In this document: positions 32,250-43,989 of the stretch, in pieces
How positions within the stretch are numbered: position 1 is the stretch's first letter
Layout: every line of letters starts with the position of its first letter
NCBI GenBank assembly: GCA_964020085.1
Contig: OZ026604.1
Location: forward strand, 12,457,412-12,521,411
DNA from: Micromussa lordhowensis
Lineage: Eukaryota > Cnidaria > Anthozoa > Scleractinia > Lobophylliidae
DNA length: 64,000 nt
Direction: 5' to 3'
Translations under genes and position numbers: made by a program
The notes under the pieces: generated by a model
Told to the model about the DNA's origin: nothing
Databases searched by the model: none
The model's input: the letters and a program-made list of their open reading frames with translations, nothing else

Positions 32250-34070
32250 ATGCCAAGCGTATGTCGAATCCCCCCGCTCACTGGGGTAATGCCATACCTA
32301 TGGAAAGCGAGAAAAGCAGTTACAATATGCCAGCAAGTCAAAGCCAAATGTCAGCAAATCAAAGCCAAATGTCAGCAAATCAAAGCTAAGTACCAGGAAG
32401 TCATTGTCAAATACAATCAAATCTTTGCTGAGTCAATTACATGTAGATACGAGCATATTAAACATGAGCAAACTTGCGAGTGCAACAGTTCTATGAATGA
32501 TCAGCATATCAAAAATAAAACGGAATGTATCGATCAGGATAATCCGATGACCACTCATGCTTTGTATACAGCAGAAATTAAATGTGTGATGTCGAGGGGC
32601 AGGCGTGTTTCTAAGTGTACGTTACCTTGTAGTAGAAACCGTGAAAGGGAACCCTCCAGGATTCCTTACAGAAAAGTTATCAGCCTATTCAGAAAGACAA
32701 GAATTGCTCGAAATCTTGCCAAATCATACCTTAAGAAGTACATTCCATATTCTTCTAAGCTAAAACTTATGTTGTATGAGTATAATCGTCATCATTTCAG
32801 TGAACGATTTGGAAGATCAAAGTGTGTGTTTTCCTCAAAAAAGTGCTTTGTCAGGCAAAACTTGTACAGGTCTGTTGTGCGACTAAGAACATTTAAGCAC
32901 AAGAAGTCACCTTTGTTTTGCATGTATGTTGATGAGAGAATGCTGAAGGTTTTGAAACAGTGTCAGTTACAAACCTATCATGTTGCCAATAGGGTTCTCT
33001 CTCTAAGTGGTGACATTGAAAAGAACCCAGGTCCATCACATCAATGCAGTGTCAATACTAATTCATCAGTTACCAGTTCAGCTGTTTCACTACTAGAATC
33101 TTGGTTGTCCTCATTAAATAGAACTGCACTTGATGTTGGAGGAGGAGGTGATTGCTTTTTTCGAGCTGTATCACATCAACTCTTTGGCAATCCCAATAAC
33201 CATTTTCATGTGCACACCCTTGGTGTTCAGTATTTAGAACAATGCCCTGAACAGTCTATAGAGAGTAATACAGAGTCTTCTTGGCAGTATTATTTGAATA
33301 ACATGTCATGTCAGGGAACATGGGCTGATGCAATTATTATTCAAGCAGTGGCAAATTGTATCAATTTATCAAGTCACATTGCTGAATCAAATGAAACTTT
33401 CGTTCCTCCAGCTATTACTGTTGTTCAACCAGTGAATATGACACGAGGATGCACAAACATATACATTGGGCACATTGGTGAAATGCATTATGTGTCTACA
33501 GTAGAAAAAGGAAGTTCTGAGTTGAATGATAAACAGTGTACATGTAGTCAAATTTCAGTGGGAGACAAGGTTGTTATTGATAAAAATGAAAAACGCAGGG
33601 CTTATATCAAGGAGTATATGAAAAAGAGAAGAGCTGATGCAGAATTCAGAAAAAAAGAGAATGAAAGTCTCAGACAAAAAAGATACTGCAACAATATTGA
33701 AAAAACTAGGGAGGAAAAGAGAAGAGCTGCTAAAAAAAGAAAAATGGCCAACCCAGAACATGTAAGGAAAATTGGCAAACAGTCCTTTAAGAAAAGGAAA
33801 CAACAGAATCCAGAACACATCAAGGAAATTAACAAAAAGTCCTTTAGAAAACGGAAAGCAGAGAATCCAGAGCACATAAGGGAAATTCAAAAACAAACTA
33901 AACGAAAGCAGAGAGCAAAAAATGCAGAACACACGTGTAGCAAACAAACAAATAAAAATGCTAAAACAAGGAAAATAGTTGCCAATTTACATGCAACTGC
34001 ACCACCTGCTGAAATGCTATTTCAAAATGTGCAAAATCCATCGAAACCACAAAAAATGAAGGCAATGTAA
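32250..34070 (+). CDS. Helentron N-terminal protein: 2A-like peptide and OTU protease
   Basis: 606 codons in one open frame. Residues 1-250: Cys/Lys/Arg-rich, starting with three QQIKAKC-type repeats (about 32330-32395). Residues about 250-262: LSLSGDIEKNPGP, an exact match to the 2A consensus (D-V/I-E-x-N-P-G-P), at which ribosomes release the upstream chain without a stop. Residues about 275-410: OTU cysteine-protease domain with the catalytic Cys in GGGGDCFFRAV, GTWADAIIIQAVAN in the middle and the catalytic His in GEMHYVST. Residues about 440-590: very basic, with three or four 19-residue NPEHI-EI repeats. The frame ends at 34070 because one base is missing from an A-run near 34055; downstream sequence continues in another frame. 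The true start could be upstream in the frame at 32150. In Helentrons the OTU may process the polyprotein or remove ubiquitin; that role is not established. Confidence 0.8.
   Translation: MPSVCRIPPLTGVMPYLWKARKAVTICQQVKAKCQQIKAKCQQIKAKYQEVIVKYNQIFAESITCRYEHIKHEQTCECNSSMNDQHIKNKTECIDQDNPMTTHALYTAEIKCVMSRGRRVSKCTLPCSRNREREPSRIPYRKVISLFRKTRIARNLAKSYLKKYIPYSSKLKLMLYEYNRHHFSERFGRSKCVFSSKKCFVRQNLYRSVVRLRTFKHKKSPLFCMYVDERMLKVLKQCQLQTYHVANRVLSLSGDIEKNPGPSHQCSVNTNSSVTSSAVSLLESWLSSLNRTALDVGGGGDCFFRAVSHQLFGNPNNHFHVHTLGVQYLEQCPEQSIESNTESSWQYYLNNMSCQGTWADAIIIQAVANCINLSSHIAESNETFVPPAITVVQPVNMTRGCTNIYIGHIGEMHYVSTVEKGSSELNDKQCTCSQISVGDKVVIDKNEKRRAYIKEYMKKRRADAEFRKKENESLRQKRYCNNIEKTREEKRRAAKKRKMANPEHVRKIGKQSFKKRKQQNPEHIKEINKKSFRKRKAENPEHIREIQKQTKRKQRAKNAEHTCSKQTNKNAKTRKIVANLHATAPPAEMLFQNVQNPSKPQKMKAM
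32997..33035 (+). other. 2A-like ribosome-skipping sequence
   Basis: Encodes LSLSGDIEKNPGP, with skipping expected between the last Gly and Pro. The hydrophobic/Ser-Gly run-in is usual for active 2A peptides. It would separate the basic N-terminal protein from the OTU-Rep-helicase chain. Confidence 0.85.
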
Positions 34071-34852
34071 TTTCCATGATAAAGTTATTTCACAATAACA
34101 TTAAATGTGGCCCAGAATACATTTGTATCTGTTGTGACCAGTTGTGGTACAGGTCCTCAGTAGTGAAATGTGACTCTAACAAGTACAAGGCATGTTCACA
34201 AGATGTTGTCAAGTCTTGTGTCACTGGCTTAAAAAGTGTAAACAATACTGAATGGATTTGCACAACTTGTGACTCAAATCTAAAGAAAGGCAAGTTGCCC
34301 ATCTGTTCTAAAAGCAATAAAATGAATTTTCCTGAGAAACCTGAATTGTTAAATTTGACACCATTAGAAGAACGGCTGATATCTCCTCGTATCCCATTCA
34401 TGCAAATCCGTGAACTACATGTACCAAGATGTGGTCAGTTGTCTATTCATGGAAATATTGTCAATGTACCAAGTGATGTAAATTCAACAGTGCACTGCCT
34501 GCCAAGGCTCATGAATGAATCACAGACCATTCCAATAAAACTTAAAAGACATCTCAGCTATACGCATCATTATCAGTTTCAGAATGTTAGACCTAAGAAA
34601 GTGTTAGATGCAGCCAAATATCTTGTAGACACAAGTGATTTATTTAAAAGTGAAGGTATAGAAGTGCAAAATGCATGGCTAGATACATGTAACATACGTT
34701 TGCAGTCTAGTACCCATGAAGAATGGAGTGAGTTTTTCCAAAACCCTGACACGTCAAGTGGTGATTTGCAAACTTATGAAGCTGTTGAAAAAGATGAAAC
34801 ACAAGATTGCCAATTGAAGCAGTGTTTCTACTACATGTACTCATGTAGATAA
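34056..34852 (+). pseudogene. Helentron Cys-rich / pre-Rep region (DUF6570-like)
   Basis: Out of frame with the preceding ORF. Cys pairs CICCDQLWYRSS, ACSQDVVKSC and WICTTCDSNLKKG form a likely zinc-binding region. The conserved Helitron block follows: LTPLEERLISPRIPFMQIRE, GNIVNVPSDVNSTV and HHYQFQNVRPKKVLDAAKYL. The frame ends at 34852 after an indel near 34830; the acidic linker continues in another frame to 35013. Its role in Helitrons is unknown, possibly DNA or partner binding. Confidence 0.75.
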
Positions 34853-36818
34853 TACGGGGAATGAAAAAGGTGATAGTGATGGCTGGTGTGAAGTTGATGA
34901 ACGCCGTTCAGGGGTTACAGACACACTATTTCAGGAAGCAGACATAGCAGAAAATGCAGATAGAATTATCTCTTTTGCACCAGGAGAAGGAAACAAACCA
35001 TTAGGAGTCTTTATGGATAAATACTCTGAATATCTATCATTCCCGACAATATTCTGTGGGAAACGAAGACCTGACAATAAGGAAAGAAAGATCCCTGTAC
35101 CTTATAGTACAGTTTGCAAATGGGAGTTAAGGTGTCAGGATAGAAGAGTTGCAATGTCTGTGCCAAACATATTTTATAAGCTAAAAAAACTGCAAATCAA
35201 GCAAATTCAAGCTACTGCTTCAATCTATATCTCTCAGAAAGTGTAAAACAAAGGGGAAAAACTATACTGCTGGTGACTTGAAGTCAGAGGATTATCTTAA
35301 CAAGCTTGTTCATCTTGATGAAGGTTTCAGAGTTTTAAAAAATGTTTAGAGGGTCACCACCTTAGTTTGAAAAGTGCAAAAAAGACTTGTTTGCTATGAT
35401 TCGTCAACTAGGCAACCCTACAGTGTACATGGTTTAATTTGCTCTTTTTCAGCTGCTGAAACAAGGTGGACTCATCTTCTCAAAACGTTAGGTAAAATTG
35501 TAGAGAAAAAAGATTACACTGATGATGAGATCAAACAAATGACGTGGGAACAAAAATCAGATCTTATACAAAAAGATCCTGTCACTTGTGCAAGAAACTT
35601 TGACCACATGGTCCAGTTGTTTAGTCGTGACATCTTAAAAAGCAGTGTAATGCCAGTAGGAGAAATAGTGGATTATTTTTATAGAGTTGAGTTTCAACAA
35701 AGAGGAAGCCCACATATTCATGGTTTATTTTGGGTTAAGCAAGCTCCACAGTATGAAAAAAATCCAAATGAAGAAATTGTCGCTTTTGTTGATGAGTATA
35801 TCACCTGCCAAAAACCAGACAGTTCAAGTGAAATGGAAGATCTTGTAAACTTGCAAATGCACAGGCATGCCAAAACATGTAATAGAGCAGGGCATAAAAT
35901 ATGTAGATTTAACTTCCCACTGCCACCAATGCCAAGGACAATGATTTTAACACCTGTTGAAAATCCCTGCTTTGATGAAGAAATACAGAAAAAGGTAAAA
36001 CAAAATGCTGAAAAAATAAGAGAGGTTTTAGACAGCATGAAACTGAGAAGACATCACATTTGAAGATTTTCTTAACAAATTACACCTAACTGAAGAAAGT
36101 TACATCTTAGCTATAAGAAATACTTTAAAGCGTGACACATTATTTTTGAAAAGGGCACCATCAGAAATAAGAATTAATAGTTAATTTGCTCAAAGCCTGG
36201 CAAGCCAACATGGACATTCAATATGTACTAGATCCTTATGCATGTGCTACATACATTCTCTCTTACATTACAAAAGGCCAAAGAGGTATGAGCAGACTTC
36301 TAGAAAAAGCAAGTGAAGAAGCAAAATCTGGTAACAATGATATTACAAATAGAGTCAGGCATATTGGAAACAAATTTCTAAGTGCAGTTGAAATCAGTGC
36401 TCAAGAAGCTGTGTATCTTGTATTACAAATGCCAATGAGAAGATCCACGCGTGATTTTCAGTTTATCAGCACCTCACCTCTTGATGAAAGGACCTTCTTG
36501 TTGAAAAAAATGGATAAACTTAAGGAGTTGCCTGACAATTCACCTGACATAGAAGCTGACAACATCATTAAACGCTATCAAAGGAGGCCAAAACAATTAG
36601 AAAAGCTGTGTTTGGCTGGCTTTGTTGCATGGTTTAACTACAGTATGTTAAAGATGAACATGCAGATAGCACACATTCTAGTGAACCATCAGTTACACGT
36701 CTTGATGACTTCATGCCAGAAACTATATGTAATTTTGATGACAACACTGATGATGACCCTAATAATATTGATGTCACCAACTCTGAAACTGAATATGAGC
36801 CAAGTGAATACAAACTAA
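34853..36818 (+). pseudogene. Helentron Rep (HUH) nuclease region
   Basis: Assembled from three open pieces (to 35246, 35374-36063, 36186-36818) joined by indels. Helitron N-terminal block: FAPGEGNKPLG, SFPTIFCGKRRPDN, YSTVCKWELRCQDRR. Rep motifs: DHMVQLFSRDIL and then RGSPHIHGLFW, the HUH metal-binding pair, at 35701-35733. The tyrosine motif [12 protein letters not shown], with two Tyr four residues apart, is near 36247-36282. These residues nick and rejoin single strands in rolling-circle transposition; all key ones remain. Breaks near 35250-35370 and 36064-36185 separate them. Confidence 0.8.
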
Positions 36819-37344
36819 AAGGTGGTATGAAACTAGTAAAACGAAAGAATCCGATCTGTCAGGTACCATAAAGATAAGGACCCACAAAACCATTATAGAG
36901 AGCAACTTATGCTTTATACATCATGGCGAAAAGAAACCACTGATTTAATAAGAGATTGTCAAACTTACCAAGAACGATTCAAACAGGTTAAGGATGATAT
37001 CCTCAGTAACAGGCAGCATTATGAATACCATTCAGAAATACTACAATATAGATAAAGCAGTGGAGGATATGCATAATTCTGAATGGGAGAACTTTGACAC
37101 TAGTACTGTTGCTCCAAATACCAAGCACATCAATAAGCAGGATTGTGCTGTTAAAAACCAGCCTAGTGAATGTTTTGGTTGCTTTGACCCTGGTAAAAGC
37201 AAGCAGCATAGCCAGTATGATTTGCTTGATGATATTGGGATCTTCCCTAGAAATAGTGATGAGGAGAATCTTGTTATAAAACGTATGTCTGATGATGATT
37301 ATTATGCACTTGTTCGCTCATTGAATGAAAAACAAAGGCAGTTT
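36819..37344 (+). pseudogene. Helentron Rep-helicase linker
   Basis: Frames switch two or three times. It encodes the acidic linker, a basic patch, and YTSWRKETTDLIRDCQTYQE, which is typical of the region before Helitron helicases. It ends with LNEKQRQFF at a T-run where the frame shifts into the helicase. Confidence 0.65.
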
Positions 37345-38806
37345 TTTTTATCATGTCTTGCATTCAATTAAAACTACATTGTGTAAAGATGACCCTCTAA
37401 GATTGTTCCTAAGTGGAGGTGCTGGGGTTGGCAAAAGTACGGTAACCAATGGGTTATATGAAGCACTGATAAGATATCTGAATAGTGTTGCAGGAGAAAA
37501 TCCAGATGATGTCAAAGTTGTAAAAACAGCTCCCACTGGGAAAGCAGCATTCAATATAAAAGGCAATACATTACATGCTGCTTTTAAGATACCTGCCAAT
37601 AGAGGTTTTGAGTACTGTGCACTGGACAGCGATAGATTAAACACCATTAGAACACAACTGAAGAAGCTAAAGGTTATATTCATTGATGAGATCTCTATGG
37701 TAGGAAGTGGCATGTTCAACTTTTTGAATTTAAGATTACAACAAATAATGGGAAATAAAGAGCCATTTGGTGGAGTAAGCTTGATAACAGTTGGAGATCT
37801 TTTCCAGTTAAAACCAGTTTTTGATAAGTGGATCTTTGAAAATTGTCAAATGGGCTACAATGTTCTGGCAAGTAACATTTGGACAGAGTACTTCACCCTG
37901 TTTGAACTGACAGAAATAATGCGACAGAAAGATGACAAAGAATTTGCTGAACTACTCAATCGCTTGAGAGAGGGAAAGCACTCTGAAGAAGATATAGCTA
38001 TTTTAAAGCAAAGACTTCTGAATATAGGGCCTGAAGAAGATACTTATCCTGTGAACATGACACATTTATTTACAACTAATACATCGGTAGATGCTCACAA
38101 CTATGCTCTGTATACAATCTCAAAAACTGATAAAGCTCAGATCAAGGCTGTAGACATTATAGTTGGGGACATTTCTGATGATCTTAAGAAACAAATGAAA
38201 AACAAAATCCCAGATGATCCAACTAAGACATTGGGTTTACATTCACTAGTGTCAGTAGCAACAAAAGCAAAATATGATCTGACAACTAATATTGATGTGA
38301 CTGATGGACTCACTAATGGTGCAGAGTGTGTAATAGAGAATATTGACTACAGAGTGCAAAATTCCACCAGACCAAGTATTATTTGGGTATCTTTTCCACA
38401 TCCTTATATAGGGAGAAAACAGCGTAGGGAAAATGCACATTTGTACAGAGCAAACATAAATAAAAGCTGGACACCAGTCTTAGAAGTAACAAGACAATTC
38501 CAAATCAATAAAAAAAATAAAGTGCAAGTTCTTCGGCGACAATTTCCACTTAAGCCTGCTGCTGCTAAGACTATTCACCGTTGTCAAGGTGACACATTAG
38601 ATGAAGCAGTTGTTAATTTTCCAATATCCACAAGGGAGCACATGCATTATGTTGGCTTGAGCCGAGTAAGAAACAGTTCTGCACTACATGTTCTAATGTT
38701 AAATGAAAACAAAATAAAGGTTAGTGAGAAAGTTAAAAAGGAAATGATCAGACTGAGAACAGAAAAAGTCCGTTTTCCGGCCGCACCACCTAATTATCTA
38801 ATCTAG
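37345..38806 (+). CDS. Helentron PIF1-like SF1 DNA helicase
   Basis: Open for almost 490 codons. Walker A LFLSGGAGVGKST (about 37408-37440), motif Ia APTGKAAFNIKGNTLHAAF, Walker B VIFIDEISMVG (about 37675-37707), motif III GGVSLITVGDLFQLKPV, motif IV-like LTEIMRQKDD. C-terminal motifs V/VI are AKTIHRCQGDT and MHYVGLSRVRN. All catalytic residues for 5'-3' unwinding are present. An ATG at 37325 exists in this frame, but the family context shows that the protein is the continuation of the Rep chain through the frameshift at 37342-37350. The frame ends at TAG 38804; the endonuclease lies in the same frame beyond it. Confidence 0.9.
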
Positions 38807-39587
38807 CGGAAACGGGCTTTGAGAAAGTCTAAAAGGAGCCTTGTGCCATTAGCACTAATGCAGACTGTGGATTCACCCCAAACAAAGGTAATTTTGTTTC
38901 AGAATGTTAGATCTCTCCACCTACACATAGATGATGTACGAAGTGATTACAACATTCAGAAAGCTGATGTGAACATTTTTGTTGAAACAAAGCTTTGCTT
39001 GTCTGATAGGGATGATACATATAGCCTTAGTGGATTTACACTTTATAGAAATGACTTCAATCAGTCTCACATAAGAAATTGCTATGGAACTGCTGAATAC
39101 ATTAAGAATGATTTGAATTGTATTGAAATTCCAAAGAGGTTCAACTTAAAAAAATAATGTAGAAATTACTGTTATGGTTCTAAATCATCCAATTCCAAAT
39201 ATTCATGTTGTTGGTATCTACCACTCAAAAACTAACACTACAATTTCATAGTTAATTGATGCCCTTACTCATCTGCATAACTCAGTACTGACAGAAGCTA
39301 CTGTTCCTACTGTCCTGCTTGGGGATTTCAATGTTAATCTAATGCAGGATACTACCGAAAAAAGGGCTCTCAACAAATATCTGATAACAGACAGAGGATA
39401 CACACAGTTGATTAACCAGTATACTACTGACTATCGAACACTAATAGATCACATTTATACAAATGTACCACAACTTGTGCAATGTGCGGGTACCCTAGAG
39501 GCCTACTACAGTGATCATAAGCCTATCTTTATTTCCCTTAAGGCTGACATGAATATATTACTGATATGTATCTTCAGTGCCAGTTAA
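38807..39587 (+). pseudogene. Helentron C-terminal apurinic-type endonuclease
   Basis: In frame with the helicase after one TAG. A basic RKRALRKSKRS linker precedes VILFQNVRSLHLHIDDVRSD (first Asn region), DVNIFVETKL (catalytic Glu), and, after a frameshift near 39150, VLLGDFNVNL (Asp-x-Asn). The domain closes with LIDHIYTN and YYSDHKPIFISL (final Asp-His). The fold is that of LINE-type endonucleases and probably helps nick target DNA. Frame breaks near 39150 and a stop at about 39250. Confidence 0.8.
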
Positions 39588-42500
39588 TTTTTCCAGTGTA
39601 CAACAGTAATGCATCATATGAGTCATTTTAAACAATGCAGTCACTACTAAATGTATTTACATGTAGCAACTACAGGTTTAAATCACACAGAAAACAACTT
39701 TTGTTACTAAGCACAGACATATGTGTGTACTGTAGAACAATTTGTTGACAACCTGAGATAAATTCTTACTTGTAATGCTATTGTTATGATTCTTAGTGAT
39801 AATTTAACATTAACTACCAGAACAAAGGTTAAATGAAAATACCATAATTATGTAAATACAGCGATGGACACATTTTAATTACACAGAATAAATTGTGGAA
39901 AGCCCTACTTTTGTTCAGTATCAGCTAGAGGTTTGCTAGATCAAATCATCATCAATGCCCTGATGTTTAATGTTCTTCAGAATTTTTCATAAGACAGTGT
40001 TAAATAAATACTATACATAAATTAACAAATATATGATGCATTTCATGATTTCCACTAACAGTCACAGTACAACATACCAACACTATGGCTACAAATGTGT
40101 ACTTAAACATCAGATAACAGCATTGCTGCTTTTGATATTCTAGAGGATTCAAAGCGATACATTTATGAATAATTATTATTGTGATTAGTGGAGGTCAATA
40201 TAATTATTTAGTTTGCTTCCAATTTAAATGTAACATGACCATTACAATTTTGATTGGCAGCTGTGTAGAATGCAATGACAACTACATGTAATGTGGTCTT
40301 TCAATCAACTTGAGGGTTCATATGCTATAGAAAGACTAAGTAAAAACTAACTTTATCAAAAATAATTTAAGCTTTAGTTTGCACAAGATGTTTCCTTCCG
40401 CCTTCTCCACAACCTGTTAGTTTTCTGATGTTGCTCAACTAATTAAGGGAACAGTGTAAAACAGTAATATAATAAAAACCATCAACTGGGTATAGTTCAC
40501 TCTATGTATGCATCAATGAATTATTGTGTGATCTAAAATAAGTTTTTAACGATATTTGTTAAAGTTTATCTACAGTAGTTTCCTATATTATTTGTTCAGT
40601 GTTGTATAAAGGGGTTCCACCATTGCAGACATAATACATGCATTCAGACTCAATTTTAATGAAACTTTAATTTAGCGTCTAGACATTGGATAAAAAGGAG
40701 TTGTCAAGTTTTCCAAATGAACATGTCTGTGCTTACTGACATGTTAACTGGGTTGTACTCAATTTTTCCAGTTGACTGATTTATGATATATTAGAGATAT
40801 AGAGCAAAAAACACTGTCACAGACACAGCATAAAAAAAAAAACAATCACCATATTCAGTGAATTAGTATTTATTCAGAATTCCTGTGAAGTATCAGGGGG
40901 TTTGTATGAACTGTTGCAAGTTGTGTGACCTAAAATTAAGCTTATTTCATTTGAACTTACATGTACATGTACATTCACAGTTTTGCAAGGGCACTAGAGC
41001 TTGAACTTTATTGTCACAGACATTGCAACCAGTGTCAAATGTTTTGCTGTGTGAATCATTGCCAAGTATAGACAACTAATCAGCTTTTCTGTATGGCTCT
41101 CAGTCATATAAGGTAAGATAAACAAATATTTTATGTTATTATGAATGAAACCAATATGCAATTCATGTAAAACTCCTGAAATAGCACAGCTCAGTTTGGG
41201 GGACAAAACATGATTTTTACATCAAGTATAATCTGCACTTGAGCCTGCTTTTGGCATTCTGAGCCTGGAAACGTATGTTGGTCACCAGAAGAGTATCTTC
41301 TTTTCCAGAGAATAAAAAAAACACCAGCAGTTTTGGTCAATTCAAGGTTTCTTTAGAGAGTTGGCACAACTACTTGTCATTGGCCTAGACAAGGGAAAAC
41401 AAAAAGATCCAGTTTTGAAACATTTTTTCTACTTCCGGTGTTGTTCCTCACTTTATCAATGGACCAACTAGCTGTGAAAAACACTCTTGAAAGCATTGGG
41501 AAATGAAAAAGGGTTTAACAACTCGTAGAATTGTCTATGTTTATCAGAATGGCAGAACCTCCTCTACTGTTGAAATTCACAATTGTTTACAGCCCACTTG
41601 AAAGCTGCTGTCACAATCAAAATGTTTGTTGCGTGAAACTAGAGCACATCCAGAAGGACATATGGTCTTGTGGTTTAATGATTTGGCTTTTAAGAACCAT
41701 CTCAAAGTGTTTTTACTTAACTTCAAGAACTGCAATGTCCGCAACCTCATTTCAAAAGTCGGAATTCTTGACACCACTCATGTGTAATTGTCCATAAGTA
41801 TTAACCTTTTGATATTCATGCTGAAAAGCCCTTTTCAGGAATGCTCTGTTAAGTGAACACAACATGTGTGTACTGTATGTAAGTAGCTAAAACTCTTCAA
41901 ATCAGGACTCTCTCTCTTGAGTCCTTGTGACCCCTTGGGGCACAAATATCCATGCAGCATGCTTGGTAAGTACTTTTTCTGCAGCTCCACTATTGCATAA
42001 CCAACAGTAAGAGCAACTTAACATACATGTACTTAAATGATCGTATGCTTTGGGACAGGTCCCTCATGTTAACTCTGTAATCTACATGTAGCTAGCTCAG
42101 TTAGCAGTGTTTGAATCACTCACTACATGTATATGACTTATTAATTTGTAGTCTTGTCTTGTTGCAGAACTGACTCACAAGGATACAACAAGAAAATGAA
42201 CAAGATAAACACTCCACAGAGATATAAATTGTGGGCAACTTGTATTGCCATGTGATATATTCCTACTTCCTTTTCTGCTGTCAGGCTGCAGTTTCAATAA
42301 ATCACAAACAGTCAGTGCCAAGAAGTATTGGCTCATACAAACAACAGACGTTCAAGTTATGGTAATTCATACAATGTACAAGTGGCAATGGTTGAAGATT
42401 CATAGGATGCAAGTCAACAAAATCAGACGTAAACAGATACTAATGGAACAAAGCACTTTTCAGCACTGATGAACCAAAACACTGTTCAATTTATGGCCAT

Positions 42501-42769
42501 TCCTGGCTTATCAATTTGCAAGTTGAACTCTGCACTCTGTCAAGGTACCATCTGCTACATGTATATGCATAATATGAAAAAAATAACAACTTCAGTCACT
42601 TAATGACAGAGCATATTGTGCATCACACTAAGCTTTTTTACCAATCAAATGTCACAAACAGTGTACATTCAAAGGAGAAGCAATTTACATGTAAATATGC
42701 TCTCATAAGACAGTACACAGAAAACATGGTTTTCACTGCCATTTTTAGCGGTTTTGTATATGATATCAT
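39588..42769. other. Non-coding; frequent TACATGTA palindromes
   Basis: Possibly the Helentron 3' tail plus element interior. No frame over about 90 codons and no motif. TACATGTA or one-base variants recur at about 39659, 40286, 40960-40973, 42026, 42082, 42123, 42556 and 42688. Confidence 0.45.
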
Positions 42770-42935
42770 GCAGGCGTTGTTGAGGAAATGTCAGCGAGTT
42801 GTTTTTAAAGGCACTGGATTTTAAATATGGAGGTCCTTGGTTCAAATCCTCACAACACCTTTTTGTAAATAGCCAGCTGGTCTGCATCCCAGTAGTTTCA
42901 GATTCTTAACAAGAGTTATGATCTTTTAATGTCTC
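42770..42935 (+). mobile_element. tRNA-derived SINE, diverged
   Basis: GTCAGCGAGTTG as a weak A box, then GGTTCAAATCC (B box) near 42839, followed by TTTTTGTAAATAGCCAGCTGG and TTTCAGATTCTTAAC. The layout matches a SINE head and body; the age is high. Confidence 0.5.
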
Positions 42936-43777
42936 TTTCCAGATTGAAATAAGTTACCCCAGTTAGCACATACATGTATGTGCTAGAATAATGCAATGAC
43001 ACATAACTACATAAAGATAAAGTTTTTCATTTTTTTTTGTCATTGATATGTTCATGAAAAATAACACCAACTACTAAGTGTGTAAGTGCATAATAAAACA
43101 CAACCAATTCACTGCCTCCATCATGAAAATAACTTAATTAGTTAAAAAATGCTACATGTATTTGTACCAGAAGCCATTACCAAAATCAAAGCAAACACAT
43201 TACTGCACACAATTTATTGCATTAGGTAAACCCTTCAACTCTCCTCATACCAAGAGGCTGCAGTCCATTCAGTCAGCACTAAGAATCGGGGCCTCTGGCC
43301 TGACCTGATTTCTTAAGCATGCACAGAGTATTCATTTGTATTCTCAGCCAATCAGATATGAACATCAGTATGAGAACTAAAGCCTTCTGGTTTGAGACTG
43401 ACTACAGGGTAAAATTCATGGTGCTAACTAAAAGCATCACAGCCTCTTGGGATGAGAATACCCTTTCACTCCCAATATCCAATGTTAATTCTGACTTCTC
43501 ACTGCCATACATGTCTTCTAACAATAGTTACAAGAATTTGATGTTACATCAACACAGGATCCTTTTCTTGGTATTTTATTTTTATTGCTCCTGTCCTCTC
43601 CCTGTTTCATAATGTATTGATATTGGAAAGAGAACTTACTGAACAGAACTTAAGATTTATTTCAGGGTGGAGATTCTGACTGAGAAAAGCTTTTTCCGGT
43701 GGAAACCAGAAGGAATAATAACTTAGGATTTTGTTATCCATTCATTATTTATGGGATGGGGATTGCTAAGAAATTCC

Positions 43778-43779
<2 letters not shown>
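42936..43779. other. Unassigned dispersed-repeat sequence
   Basis: Contains CTTCAACTCTCCTCATACCAAGAG (43230-43255) and, about 200 bp on, an inverted-looking CTCTTGGGATGAGAATACCC, probably an old MITE or SINE. No gene. Confidence 0.35.
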
Positions 43780-43831
<52 letters not shown>

Positions 43832-43832
43832 T

Positions 43833-43863
<31 letters not shown>

Positions 43864-43866
43864 AGT
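43780..43866 (+). repeat. (AAT)n microsatellite
   Basis: More than 20 AAT units with one ATT and later GAT interruptions. In one frame it would encode poly-Asn, which is not a real gene. Confidence 0.95.
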
Positions 43867-43989
43867 AACTTTAAGTCTCAATTCATTCTAGCTGAGCACG
43901 AGTGCTCTACTAATTGGGGAGATTGTAAAGCGAATAAATCAAATCATTAAATGAAATAAATCATATATATCAAACCAATTTGAATTAAA

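Larger units (their letters stand above)
32150..39587 (+). mobile_element. Helentron (Helitron2-like rolling-circle element), broken coding region
   Basis: A single coding path in order: basic N-terminal region, 2A-like peptide, OTU-type cysteine protease, basic repeat region, Cys-rich region, Helitron N-terminal/Rep HUH nuclease, PIF1/SF1 helicase, apurinic-type endonuclease. This order, with a terminal endonuclease, is characteristic of Helentrons. At least five indels (near 34055, 34830, 35300, 36640-36870, 37345) and one in-frame TAG (38804) break it. Codon use and translations are otherwise well preserved, so inactivation is fairly recent compared with the other pseudogenes here. Terminal sequences were not identified. 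Confidence 0.85.

Noticed and set aside
33555..33947. Opposite-strand frame rich in Phe, Leu and Ser resembling a membrane protein
   Set aside because: Antisense shadow of the A-rich basic repeat region of the Helentron protein.
43699..43950. Poly-Asn protein
   Set aside because: Translation of an (AAT)n microsatellite.
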